Assembly (NCBI GenBank): GCA_028874915.1
Contig: JAPPHA010000102.1
Location: 1 to 34,923 of the forward strand
Length of the DNA stretch: 34,923 bases
Source of the DNA: Paracoccaceae bacterium
GTDB taxonomy: Bacteria > Pseudomonadota > Alphaproteobacteria > Rhodobacterales > Rhodobacteraceae
Reading direction: 5' to 3'
The notes beneath the pieces were generated by a model that ran no database searches, was not told the origin of the DNA, and was given only the letters and a program-made list of their open reading frames with translations. This document shows, piece by piece, positions 8,343 through 17,193 of this stretch (position 1 is the stretch's first letter; every line of letters begins with the position of its first letter). The position numbers and the translations under genes are program-made.

Positions 8343-8825
8343 ATGACATTCTGCCAGAAGGCCGTCGGCCGTGCTACAGCAAAGACCTGTCTCGGAGGGC
8401 TGGGTGTTGCGCTGCTTATTTTCACGTCCTGTTCACCCGTCATCCGCAGTCACGGATATGTTCCGACTGAGTCGGACCTGGCTACGCTTCAGGTGGGCGT
8501 GGACAATCAAGAGGATGTCACGGAAGCCATCGGCAGGCCGTCATTCTCCGGAGACAACACGACCGGTGGCTGGTATTATCTCGCCAGTACGGTCGTCGAG
8601 TTCACGTACAGGCGCCCGGAAATCATTGACCGACAACTTGTTGCCATCAGTTTTGATGACAGGGGAGTTGTCAGGAACATCGAACGGTTCGGACTGGAAG
8701 ACGGGCGGGTCGTCGCCCTGAACCGAAGGGTAACGGACGATCCGGTGGCGGCTCCGGGAATCATCCGTCAACTCCTCGGCAACATCGGGACCTTTACGGC
8801 AGGCGACGTATCCAGCGGTCCGTAA
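8343..8825 (+). CDS. bamE: Outer membrane assembly lipoprotein BamE (SmpA/OmlA)
   Basis: Small lipoprotein of the BAM complex that inserts beta-barrel proteins into the outer membrane. The 160-residue protein has a signal peptide with hydrophobic core LGGLGVALLIF and a candidate lipidated Cys30 in FTSC. The BamE core follows: GYVPTESDLATLQVGVDNQE, then VTEAIGRPS and GGWYYLAS, TYRRPEIIDRQLVAISFDD. The ATG at 8343 gives a normal signal peptide; the longer frame from 8265 would bury it. It diverges from DUF177 with 96 bp between, a conserved pairing in Alphaproteobacteria. The lipobox has Phe rather than Leu at position -3. Confidence 0.9.
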   Translation: MTFCQKAVGRATAKTCLGGLGVALLIFTSCSPVIRSHGYVPTESDLATLQVGVDNQEDVTEAIGRPSFSGDNTTGGWYYLASTVVEFTYRRPEIIDRQLVAISFDDRGVVRNIERFGLEDGRVVALNRRVTDDPVAAPGIIRQLLGNIGTFTAGDVSSGP

Positions 8826-9704
8826 GCCGCGCAGGAGTTCCAGAGTCACCGGATTTTGCCCTGCCGGCCAGTTTCAAGATCTGGAAACAAATACCTTTCG
8901 CCGTTCGATGTCGTGGCGGAGATCGTCTTTCAGTTCGCCGGCCATGCCTTTCGGACGGGAATCATTGACGGAATCGCACAGCCCGTTGTCGCCAGCGGGT
9001 TCCTGTTCCCTCACGGCGATTCGCCTCGGCTGATTGAATTCGGCACGAGAGAGTCATCCCTCGCGAATGGCTCTTCTGGATTTCTGAAGCGTATTCCGCC
9101 TGTTTGGTGGTGCAGTTGTCAGCATTTCATGCCGAACGACGAATCCCGTGAGGGCGGGTGATTCTCGGTGTTTCGAGCCGTCGCCATGCAGGACCGAATC
9201 CATCAAAAACCGGCAAGGCGGCAACGACATCGCGAACACTCCGGACACAACAACTCAGATCGTACAAATCGGGGAACGGACTGACCGTTTGGGCACCAGA
9301 GATGGCGCCGTCCTCACGGTGACGACCACTCCGAACCCTGAGCGTCCATGAGCATCCGGTCACCAAAAGGCCATCGGATCGATGAGCCCGCGGCCAGACG
9401 CATTGGAAAACAGGGCAAGACCGACGCGGTTCAAGACGTTGATCGGACAAGAAACCCTGTCGAATTCGATTCAGAACTCCAGATTCGGCGGGGCTTCGCG
9501 GCAACTTGTCACGCGGTTGCCTGCCGATCGTTTGCAGTGTCTGCGCACGCAGCGCGGCCGCGCCGACAGTGAAACGGAATCATCCAGTGACGATCCCCAG
9601 TTCTTACCCAGACTTTCCACAGGATTTCCAGATTGTCCCTGCCGATGCGCAAAACTAAAAAGGCGGAGTCCCCGTCCTGGTGGCGAGGAAAGGAGATTCG
9701 ATCT
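8826..9704. other. Gap of 879 bp between bamE and dnaB
   Basis: No supportable complete gene. In many bacteria rpsF, rpsR and rplI precede dnaB; I looked for their N-termini and did not see them. A short plus-strand stretch at 9418-9477 resembles the start of DNA polymerase III tau/gamma and is discussed as a finding. Other open frames show no motifs. Confidence 0.5.
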
Positions 9705-11336
9705 TTGGAAATTCGGTCGCTCCAGAACCGCGGTGACACGGCGGCCGGCCAAATTGAACGTCCGCACAATATCGATGCCGAGCAAACACTCCTTGGGGCG
9801 CTCCTCATCAACAACGAGGTCTTTGACCGAATTGACGGCATTGTTGCCGAAGAGCACTTCTATGACCCGGTCCATTCCCGGATATTCGGGCTGATCGCCA
9901 ACCGCATCCGTGCCAATACCCTGGCCTCACCCATCACGCTGAAGCCTTACCTCCAAGATGATTCGGGTCTGGAGGAACTTGGCGGCGCAGCTTACCTCGC
10001 TCGCCTCGCGGGATCTGCCGTCTCGATCTTTGCGGCTCGCGATTACGCCAAGATGATCCACGATCTGGCCATCAGGCGCGGTCTGATCGACCTCGGCGAG
10101 GACATCGTGGTCAAGGCGTCCTCGGTGCAACCCGACAACGAGCCCGACGAACAGATCGTGGACGCGGAACAACAACTATATCGGCTTGGCGAGACGGGTC
10201 GGCTTGACCAGGGTTTCCAGAGTTTCCGGCGCGCGTTGACGGAATCCGTGACCATCGCCGATGCCGCCTATCAACGGGGCAGCGGGCTGGCCGGGGTTTC
10301 AACCGGTCTCACTGACCTTGATGCCCGACTGGGCGGGCTCCACAAGTCAGACCTTGTGATTGTCGCCGGCCGTCCCTCCATGGGCAAAACGGCATTGGCG
10401 ACCAATATCGCCTTCCACATTGCGTCGCGACCAGCCGACACGCTAAGCGATTCCAAGACCGGTGACGGGTCAAAGAGCAGCGGAAGTGTCGTTGGCTTCT
10501 TCTCTCTCGAGATGTCGCGCGAACAACTGGCGACCCGAGTGCTCTCGGAACTCGCGCGCTGCCCATCGGACCAGATTCGCCGGGGCCGGGTGAACGAAGC
10601 CGAGTTCCGGCGATTCGTCGAGGCCTCCCAACGGTTCGAGGCAGCATCCCTCTTCATCGACGATACGCCGGCCCTGCCGATCAATCAGCTGGCCAGCCGC
10701 GCCCGGCGACTGAAGCGAACACACGGGCTCGATCTACTGGTCGTTGACTATTTGCAGTTGGTCCGCCCGACGGCCTACCGAGACAGCCGGGTCAACGAGA
10801 TCACCGAGATCACACAGGGTCTGAAGTCGATTGCCAAGGAACTCGATATCCCGGTCCTGGCGCTCTCACAGCTATCCCGGCAGGTCGAAAACCGTGACGA
10901 CAAGCGACCCATGCTCTCCGACCTCCGGGAGTCGGGTTCGATCGAACAGGACGCCGATGTTGTCATGTTCGTGTACCGGGAAGAATACTACAAGGAACGC
11001 GAAAAACCCTCGGAAACCGACCCAGACAAGATGGCCAGCTGGCAAGCCGAGATGGACCAGGTCCATGGCAAGGCGGAGGTCATTATTGGCAAGCAGCGGC
11101 ACGGCCCGATCGGAAACGTGGACCTCAGTTTCGAGAGCCAGTTCACGAAGTTCGGGAATCTCGCCCGGGACGAAGACGGCAGATATGGCGGTCTGAGCCC
11201 GACCGACGGCGGGGTTCGCGGGGAGGCCCGACGTGACAAAGGCCGAGATCCCGGCGGGAGCCAGGAAACGCCACCCACGGCGTCCGCCTACGATCCCTTC
11301 CCGGGGGACGACTTAGACGACGAGCTTCCCATTTAG
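9705..11336 (+). CDS. dnaB: Replicative DNA helicase DnaB
   Basis: Hexameric 5'-3' helicase that unwinds the replication fork. The N-terminal domain begins with PHNIDAEQTLLGALL; the RecA-like domain has Walker A GRPSMGKTA (about residue 222), Walker B LLVVDYLQLV, then LSQLSRQVENR and the arginine finger region KQRHGPIG. The TTG at 9705 is preferred: AGGAAAGGAG lies 9 nt ahead and the family core begins about 18 residues later. An ATG at 9645 and a TTG at 9633 lie in the same frame without a good ribosome site and would add 20-24 residues. At 543 residues it is longer than most DnaB (about 470-500) because of an insert after Walker A and a Gly/Asp/Pro-rich tail of ~50 residues. Confidence 0.93.
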   Translation: MEIRSLQNRGDTAAGQIERPHNIDAEQTLLGALLINNEVFDRIDGIVAEEHFYDPVHSRIFGLIANRIRANTLASPITLKPYLQDDSGLEELGGAAYLARLAGSAVSIFAARDYAKMIHDLAIRRGLIDLGEDIVVKASSVQPDNEPDEQIVDAEQQLYRLGETGRLDQGFQSFRRALTESVTIADAAYQRGSGLAGVSTGLTDLDARLGGLHKSDLVIVAGRPSMGKTALATNIAFHIASRPADTLSDSKTGDGSKSSGSVVGFFSLEMSREQLATRVLSELARCPSDQIRRGRVNEAEFRRFVEASQRFEAASLFIDDTPALPINQLASRARRLKRTHGLDLLVVDYLQLVRPTAYRDSRVNEITEITQGLKSIAKELDIPVLALSQLSRQVENRDDKRPMLSDLRESGSIEQDADVVMFVYREEYYKEREKPSETDPDKMASWQAEMDQVHGKAEVIIGKQRHGPIGNVDLSFESQFTKFGNLARDEDGRYGGLSPTDGGVRGEARRDKGRDPGGSQETPPTASAYDPFPGDDLDDELPI

Positions 11337-11878
11337 ACAGTTTGCGAGTCCTGTTCCCGGCTCCTCGCCGGAGAGTCCGGCACCGATGTTTCCGTCCACG
11401 GCATGCGACAGGCACAAGCGTCAATCCGGAAACCCATCCGGCATTGGCCGCGGGACTCGAGCGGCACTCGATACCTGGTATCCATTTGTGGTTCTGACTG
11501 ACTGCGAAATCACCCGTTGCTGGCTGGCGAACATCTCCCTTTGGTCTGGCCACCCGGCGTAGCGAACATGGGGGAATCGAGAAACAGCCACCGAGAGGTC
11601 TCCCTGGGAATTCTCAACCGGCATTTCCGGGCAAGTCGGAACGCACGGCGTCGCTCGGCACGAGCCGGCGACGTGACATTTCAGGGATTCTCCGCTTCAT
11701 GCGAAATCGTCGGCGTTCCAGACCATCATCCGCATTGCCTCCGGATTGGCTTTGCCTCGACAGCCGATCAATCGACCCGGCATCTTGGAAGCCCGGCACT
11801 GTGCAGTGTAGAAGGCGCGCGAATGTTTCCGGTCACGAGCATCTCTTGATGCATCACCAAGTCGGTGAGGCGAGCATC
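11337..11878. other. Gap of 542 bp between dnaB and alr
   Basis: No gene or clear regulatory structure recognised. The alr frame is open upstream to 11699, but that extension (Arg-rich, no similarity) is not part of alanine racemase. The promoter of the alr-purF run probably lies here, but I see no convincing -35/-10 pair. Confidence 0.5.
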
Positions 11879-13009
11879 ATGGCAAATTCCCGTTCCCGGT
11901 CAGCGCAATCAGCCGACGGACACGCGGAGGGACTGTTGGCATCGGCGGGAGTCGCCGCGATGAGCTGCCCGACTTTGACAATCGATCTCGACTTGATCGT
12001 CTCCAACTGGCGGGCGCTCGACGCCCGGTCAGCGTGTGGCGTGGAAACCGCGGCAGTCGTAAAGGCTGACGGCTACGGCACAGGTGCCGAACACATCGTC
12101 CCGGCGCTTCGGCGGGCCGGGGTCCGGACCTTCTTCGTTGCGGTCGCCGCGGAGGGCGCCGCCGTTCGCCGGGCGGCCGGCCCCGATGCAGAGATTCATG
12201 TCTTCGGCGGCCATATGGATGGTGATGCCGCTGAAATCGCGAATCACGCGCTGATCCCCCTCCTCAATTCGGCACGGCAGGTCCGGCGGCACCGGGGCAC
12301 CCTTCCCGGCCATCCGTTCGGGATCCAGATCGACAGCGGAATGAACCGACTCGGAATGTCTTGCGAAGACTTCACGGCCCTTCGCGATATCGTGGACGAA
12401 GAGGACATCCGCCTGGTCGTCAGCCACCTGGCCTGCACCGATGACGCCGGAAATCCCCTCAATTCGCAACAACTGGCTACATTCCATGCCATAACGGCCG
12501 GGCTCCGGGTTCGCCGGTCCCTTGCCGCGACAGGCGGAATCCTTTTGGGCCGGGACTATCACTTTGATGTCACACGTCCCGGAATCGGCTTGTTCGGCGG
12601 CGACCCTTTCACAGACGGGACGCCGGTCGTGACGCTGGATGCACCTGTGATCCAGACACGCGAAATCCCCACCGGGGGAATCGTCGGATACGGTGCCGAG
12701 TGGGTCGCCCGGCGACCGTCCCGAATTGCCACACTGGCGATCGGTTACGCTGATGGCCTGTCCCGGGCACTGGGTGGTCGAGGCGCCTCTGAAGTCTGGG
12801 CCGGAGACACCCGTTGTCCGATCGTCGGGCGCATATCGATGGACCTGACCACGGTCGACGTCACCCATGTTGAGACTCTGCCCGATTCCTTGCAGATTCT
12901 GAATCGGAGCCAGACAATCGATGACCTTGCGGCCGTTGCCGGTACCATCGGTTACGAAATCCTCACCGGGCTCGGTGGCCGGATCCGTCTCCGTTACTTT
13001 GGCGGGTAG
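11879..13009 (+). CDS. alr: Alanine racemase
   Basis: Pyridoxal-phosphate enzyme that interconverts L- and D-alanine, supplying D-Ala for peptidoglycan. From the ATG at 11879 (GGTGAGG 8-10 nt upstream) it is 376 residues, the normal size. The PLP-binding Lys62 lies in AAVVKADGYGTG and the second catalytic base Tyr271 in IVGYGAEW. Other family landmarks are QIDSGMNRLG, VSHLACTDD, RPGIGLFG and VGRISMDLT. It leads a tightly packed run through purF; mlaE begins 6 nt after its stop. Confidence 0.94.
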   Translation: MANSRSRSAQSADGHAEGLLASAGVAAMSCPTLTIDLDLIVSNWRALDARSACGVETAAVVKADGYGTGAEHIVPALRRAGVRTFFVAVAAEGAAVRRAAGPDAEIHVFGGHMDGDAAEIANHALIPLLNSARQVRRHRGTLPGHPFGIQIDSGMNRLGMSCEDFTALRDIVDEEDIRLVVSHLACTDDAGNPLNSQQLATFHAITAGLRVRRSLAATGGILLGRDYHFDVTRPGIGLFGGDPFTDGTPVVTLDAPVIQTREIPTGGIVGYGAEWVARRPSRIATLAIGYADGLSRALGGRGASEVWAGDTRCPIVGRISMDLTTVDVTHVETLPDSLQILNRSQTIDDLAAVAGTIGYEILTGLGGRIRLRYFGG

Positions 13010-13015
13010 CGGGGC

Positions 13016-13873
13016 ATGGGTCAAAGAGCGCCGATTCCGGCCGGGCCGGTCGCATCGACGAAAGCGAGTCTTGTGAGTATGCGTGGACCCTTGGGCATCG
13101 GATTCCTTCTCGCCGCCATTGGCCGGTCGACCCTCGCCGCCATCAGATCAATCGGGCGGATCTCGATCTTCGCCGTGATCGCTGTCAGCCACGTTCTGCG
13201 GCCGCCCTTCTTTTTTCGGGAGCTCAGCCAGCAACTCCTGGCAATCGGATTCTTGAGTCTGCCCGTTGTCGGGTTGACGGCTCTGTTCACGGGAGGGGCA
13301 CTGGCGCTCCAGATCTACGCTGGCGGTGCGCGGTTCAATGCCGAATCGGTTGTCCCCGCCCTTGTAGCGATCGGAATCGTTCGCGAGTTGGGCCCTGTCA
13401 TTGGTGGGCTCATGGTCGCGGGTCGGGTCTCGGCTTCCATCGCAGCCGAAATCGGCACCATGCGGGTGACTGAACAGATCGACGCCCTTGAGACCCTGTC
13501 GACCGATCCAATCAAGTACCTTGTGGTGCCGAGATTGCTCGCCGGAGTGATCACCATGCCATGCCTCACTTTCATTGGCGACACCGTCGGGATCCTGGGA
13601 GGCTTCCTCGTTGGAACACAGCGCCTGGGATTCAACGCGGCCGCCTACATCCAGAACACCTGGAACTTCCTTGAAGTCGATGACGTCACCTCAAGCCTCG
13701 TCAAAGCGGCCGTCTTCGGTTTCATCATAGCGATTATGGGATGCTATCACGGCCACCGGTCCGAACGAGGCGCCAAGGGCGTCGGGCGAGCGGCCACCAA
13801 TGCTGTCGTCACCGCCTCCGTGCTGATCTTCACCGCCAATTATCTGCTGACCGAGACTTTTTTTTCCGCATGA
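13016..13873 (+). CDS. mlaE: MlaE-family ABC permease (lipid asymmetry maintenance)
   Basis: Inner-membrane permease of the Mla system, which moves phospholipids between inner and outer membranes. Family landmarks are IGIVRELGPVIGGLMVAGRV and EIGTMRVTEQIDALETL, the coupling region to the ATPase, and five to six hydrophobic segments. At 285 residues it is about 25 longer than E. coli MlaE, with the extra at the N-terminus; an ATG at 13079 would remove 21 of these. Its end overlaps the mlaF start by 4 nt (ATGA). No MlaD-like substrate-binding gene follows in this run. Confidence 0.9.
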   Translation: MGQRAPIPAGPVASTKASLVSMRGPLGIGFLLAAIGRSTLAAIRSIGRISIFAVIAVSHVLRPPFFFRELSQQLLAIGFLSLPVVGLTALFTGGALALQIYAGGARFNAESVVPALVAIGIVRELGPVIGGLMVAGRVSASIAAEIGTMRVTEQIDALETLSTDPIKYLVVPRLLAGVITMPCLTFIGDTVGILGGFLVGTQRLGFNAAAYIQNTWNFLEVDDVTSSLVKAAVFGFIIAIMGCYHGHRSERGAKGVGRAATNAVVTASVLIFTANYLLTETFFSA

Positions 13874-14700
13874 CTCCCGCCGTGAACACTGCACAGAATG
13901 GCCCGCCAAGTCCGCAGGTTGCGTCAGGTTCCGGCCGGGCCCTGATTGAGGGCGCCGGTCTCATCGAGATCGAGTCCCTGCACAAAGCTTTTGATCGCGA
14001 GGTCGTGCTCCGGGGAATCGACCTTAGCATCGACCGTGGCGAAAGCCTGGTGATTGTCGGACAGTCCGGTTCAGGAAAGTCGGTGCTTCTCAAGTGCATT
14101 CTTGGTCTCGCCAAGCCGGAGAGCGGCCGAATTCTTTTCCGAGGCCGACCGCTTCAGGGAGAAAACCGCACGGAATTCCTCGACCAATTCGGCATGTTGT
14201 TTCAGGGTGGGGCGCTCTTCGATTCCCTGACGGTCTGGCAAAATGTCGCGTTCCGCCTGCTTCGCGGCAAGAACCGGAAACGAGGTTCCGAGGCGCGAGC
14301 AATCGCCATCGAGAAACTTCATCGGGTCGGTCTCGAAGCCGACGTTGCGGACCGCTATCCTGCCGAACTTTCGGGTGGCATGCAGAAAAGGGTCGGCCTC
14401 GCGCGGGCGATCGGCGCGGATCCTGCAGTCATTTTCTTCGACGAGCCGACAACCGGCCTGGACCCGGTTCGGGCCAACGTCATCAATGCCCTCATTCGAG
14501 ATATCGTGGACGAACTCGGCGCAACCGCCGTGACGATCACCCATGACATGTCCTCCGTTCGAGCGATTGCTCATCGGGTCGCCATGATCCATGACGGTAT
14601 CATCGGCTGGTCGGGCCCGGTCGATTCGATGGACCAATCCGGGAATCCCCAAATGGAGGCATTCCTGAACGGCGGTCTATCGGCCGCCCGAACAGACTAA
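13870..14700 (+). CDS. mlaF: MlaF-family ABC ATPase
   Basis: ATPase partner of the MlaE-type permease. The 276-residue protein has Walker A GQSGSGKS, Q-loop MLFQGGALFDSLTV, signature LSGGMQKRVGLARA, Walker B VIFFDEPTTGLDP and the switch His in ITHDM. The GALFDSLTVWQNV segment is characteristic of the MlaF group. The ATG at 13870 overlaps the mlaE stop by 4 nt; the longer frame from 13741 lies inside mlaE and is rejected. The first ~30 residues before the ATPase fold are of low complexity. Confidence 0.92.
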   Translation: MTPAVNTAQNGPPSPQVASGSGRALIEGAGLIEIESLHKAFDREVVLRGIDLSIDRGESLVIVGQSGSGKSVLLKCILGLAKPESGRILFRGRPLQGENRTEFLDQFGMLFQGGALFDSLTVWQNVAFRLLRGKNRKRGSEARAIAIEKLHRVGLEADVADRYPAELSGGMQKRVGLARAIGADPAVIFFDEPTTGLDPVRANVINALIRDIVDELGATAVTITHDMSSVRAIAHRVAMIHDGIIGWSGPVDSMDQSGNPQMEAFLNGGLSAARTD

Positions 14701-14707
14701 GGTTACC

Positions 14708-15037
14708 ATGCCAACCCTTCTTCTTGCAGTTTTCCTCGGTGCGCTTGTGTTTGCCGCAACTCTTTTTTCGGCCGCACAACTGGTTCGGGTGTGGCATCGC
14801 AAGTGGCTCCGATTGGCCCATTTGGTCTCGCTTGGCGCGACTCTGGCGGCCATGGCGGCCTTGCAACTGGACTTGGTGATGCCATCCCGAGCGGCCGGTC
14901 TCCCACTTCTCGTCTCGGCCGCCGGCGCATTCACTTTGGAATCCGGATGGAACCGGATCCTGCCCCTCATCCAGGTCGGGCTGGCCGGCTTCCTCCTGTT
15001 TCTTCTGCCCACCTGGCAAACAGCCGGATTCATCTGA
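14708..15037 (+). CDS. Small integral membrane protein of unknown function
   Basis: A 109-residue hydrophobic protein I do not recognise. It has about four possible membrane segments: residues 2-24, 37-56, 65-77 (weak) and 85-103, with a basic loop VWHRKWLRL after the first. It starts 7 nt after mlaF with AAGG just upstream and ends 3 nt before radA, so it is clearly translated as part of the operon. Position suggests a membrane role near the lipid transporter, but this is only inference. Confidence 0.7.
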   Translation: MPTLLLAVFLGALVFAATLFSAAQLVRVWHRKWLRLAHLVSLGATLAAMAALQLDLVMPSRAAGLPLLVSAAGAFTLESGWNRILPLIQVGLAGFLLFLLPTWQTAGFI

Positions 15038-15040
15038 ACC

Positions 15041-16456
15041 ATGGCCCGGTCGACCATCAGCTATGCCTGTACGGAATGCGGCGCCGTTCGAAGCAAGTGG
15101 AGCGGCCAGTGCGATTCCTGCGGCAACTGGAACACAATCGAACAGCAGGTGACGACCGGAAACCGCGGGCCGGCGACTGCGGCTGGAATGACCCAAACCG
15201 CGAGCCGAAGGATTGTCGACCTGCAGCCGCTTTGTGGAACGCCCGACGCCATCGAGCGATCCGGATTCGGAATTGCGGAACTGGACCGCGTACTGGGCGG
15301 CGGCGTCGTTCCGGCGTCGGCGATCCTTGTCGGAGGAGACCCTGGAATCGGAAAGTCAACGCTGCTTCTACAGGCGGCGGCCAGCCTCGCCGATCGAGAA
15401 CAGTCGACTGTCTACGTTTCCGGAGAGGAGGCGGCAGCGCAGATCCAGATGCGGGCCAAACGTCTTGGCCTCATGTCGAGCCCTGTTCAACTGGCGACCG
15501 AGACCGATCTTCGCGCCATTCTCGACACCTTGGACACGAAGCGTCCGGACATTGCCATCATCGATTCCATCCAGACCATGTGGCTCGACAGCATCGAAAG
15601 TCCGCCAGGATCTGTCAGCCAGCTACGCGGGACAGCCCACGAACTGATTCACTTTGCCAAGCGCACCGGGGTCGTCGTGATCCTGGTTGGACACGTGACG
15701 AAGGACGGGCAGATCGCCGGACCGCGGGTCATCGAACACATGGTCGACACGGTTCTGTATTTCGAGGGCGACCGTGGACATCAGTTCCGGATCCTGAGAG
15801 CGGTCAAGAATCGCTTTGGTCCCGCTGATGAAATTGGCGTGTTCGAAATGACCGGCCTCGGGCTCCAGGAAGTTCCCAACCCCTCGGCCCTGTTCCTTTC
15901 CGATCGCGAAGCCGCGGCCCCTGGATCCGCCGTCTTCGCCGGTATCGAGGGGACGCGACCTCTCCTTGTTGAAATTCAGGCACTGGTCGCAGATTCGCCG
16001 CTCGGCTCGCCGCGTCGCACAGTGGTCGGCTGGGACAGCGGGCGACTGGCCATGATCCTTGCGGTTCTGGACGCCCGCTGCGGACTGTCCTTCGCCGGAC
16101 AGGATGTCTACCTCAACGTGGCAGGCGGGCTCCGGATCTCAGACCCGGCGGCCGACATGGCGGTTGCCGCCGCGCTTTTGTCCGCAAAAAAGGGGATCCC
16201 TTTGGAGACGTCGACGGTTGTCTTCGGCGAGTTGAGCCTTTCGGGAGCGTTGCGGCCGGTCGCACAGGCGGACCCGAGACTTCGCGAGTCCCGAAAACTG
16301 GGATTTTCCGATGCCTGGGTGCCTTTGCGGGCAGGAATTCGAGAGAATTCGGGCATGCGGATTCGGGAGGTGCTTGAACTCAGGGAATTTGTGGACAAAA
16401 TCCTCGCGTCAAGGCAACCGGGCGGCCGGCAACCTGACGCTGTTCCCGGAGGCTGA
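15041..16456 (+). CDS. radA: DNA repair protein RadA
   Basis: RecA-related ATPase that helps branch migration during recombinational repair. The 471-residue protein contains all domains in order: N-terminal zinc finger (CTECG ... CDSCG), Walker A GGDPGIGKST at about residue 102, Walker B IAIIDSIQTM, the RadA-specific KNRFG motif at about residue 259, and a Lon-protease-like C-terminal domain (from about LLVEIQALV onward). It starts 3 nt after the small membrane protein gene and is followed 4 nt later by cvpA. Confidence 0.95.
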   Translation: MARSTISYACTECGAVRSKWSGQCDSCGNWNTIEQQVTTGNRGPATAAGMTQTASRRIVDLQPLCGTPDAIERSGFGIAELDRVLGGGVVPASAILVGGDPGIGKSTLLLQAAASLADREQSTVYVSGEEAAAQIQMRAKRLGLMSSPVQLATETDLRAILDTLDTKRPDIAIIDSIQTMWLDSIESPPGSVSQLRGTAHELIHFAKRTGVVVILVGHVTKDGQIAGPRVIEHMVDTVLYFEGDRGHQFRILRAVKNRFGPADEIGVFEMTGLGLQEVPNPSALFLSDREAAAPGSAVFAGIEGTRPLLVEIQALVADSPLGSPRRTVVGWDSGRLAMILAVLDARCGLSFAGQDVYLNVAGGLRISDPAADMAVAAALLSAKKGIPLETSTVVFGELSLSGALRPVAQADPRLRESRKLGFSDAWVPLRAGIRENSGMRIREVLELREFVDKILASRQPGGRQPDAVPGG

Positions 16457-16460
16457 CCGG

Positions 16461-17162
16461 ATGCAGTCATTTACCTACTTCGATGGCGGAGTCGCGCTGG
16501 TTCTCCTGGTCTCGGCGATCCTGGCATACAATCGGGGGTTGATCCGCGAAACCATGGCCATCGGCGGCTGGATTGCTGCCGCCATCGTCGGATTTGTCTT
16601 CGCGCCATGGGTGACACCGATCGTCCATGAAATCCCCATTGTCCGCGACATTATCGGATCCTCGTGCGAGCTGGCTGTCCTTTCGGCCTTCATTGTCACC
16701 TTTATCCTGGCCCTGATCCTCGTGTCCGTCCTCGTTCTCGTCCTCGCGGGAACGATTCGCAATTCAGCGCTCGGAGGCATCGACCAGTTGCTCGGCCTCG
16801 GTTTCGGCCTTATCCGTGGATTGCTGCTCGTACTCGTCATTCTCATCGTTCACGACAGAATCGTTCCCGAGGGCGACGGAATCGTCAGCATTGAAAACAG
16901 CCTCAGCCGGGAGATCTTGACCACAAGCCAGGACGGACTGGAAGCCTTGATCCCAGACAATGCGCCTGGTTGGATCATCGACCGTTACAATGACCTCATG
17001 GGGTCGTGCCGAACCGGGGAGACCGGGTTTCCGGACTTGTCCGGTGGCGAAAACGCGGGCGTTGGCGGCGGAGGAGCGGACGGCCCTTCGCCTGCCCCCG
17101 GAGTGATCCGAGAGTCAGGCGAGGCTGAGGCGAACGACCTGCCGGAAACGAGCGACCAGTGA
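16461..17162 (+). CDS. cvpA: CvpA family membrane protein
   Basis: Member of the CvpA family, inner-membrane proteins needed in E. coli for colicin V production and linked more widely to envelope stress tolerance. The family start FDGGVALVLLVSAILAYNRG with GLIRETMAIGGWIAA is clear, followed by three further membrane segments to about residue 125. The ATG at 16461 follows radA by 4 nt; the longer frame overlaps radA and is rejected. The C-terminal ~60 residues are a Gly/Glu/Pro-rich soluble tail. cvpA directly before purF is a very widely conserved pair. Confidence 0.9.
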   Translation: MQSFTYFDGGVALVLLVSAILAYNRGLIRETMAIGGWIAAAIVGFVFAPWVTPIVHEIPIVRDIIGSSCELAVLSAFIVTFILALILVSVLVLVLAGTIRNSALGGIDQLLGLGFGLIRGLLLVLVILIVHDRIVPEGDGIVSIENSLSREILTTSQDGLEALIPDNAPGWIIDRYNDLMGSCRTGETGFPDLSGGENAGVGGGGADGPSPAPGVIRESGEAEANDLPETSDQ

Positions 17163-17193
17163 ACCGGTCGCGCAGACCTTGCTGGAACCCGCA

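Noticed and set aside
9611-9622. DnaA box near dnaB (CTTTCCACA)
   Set aside because: Only seven of nine bases match and it is isolated; no cluster or AT-rich unwinding region marks an origin.
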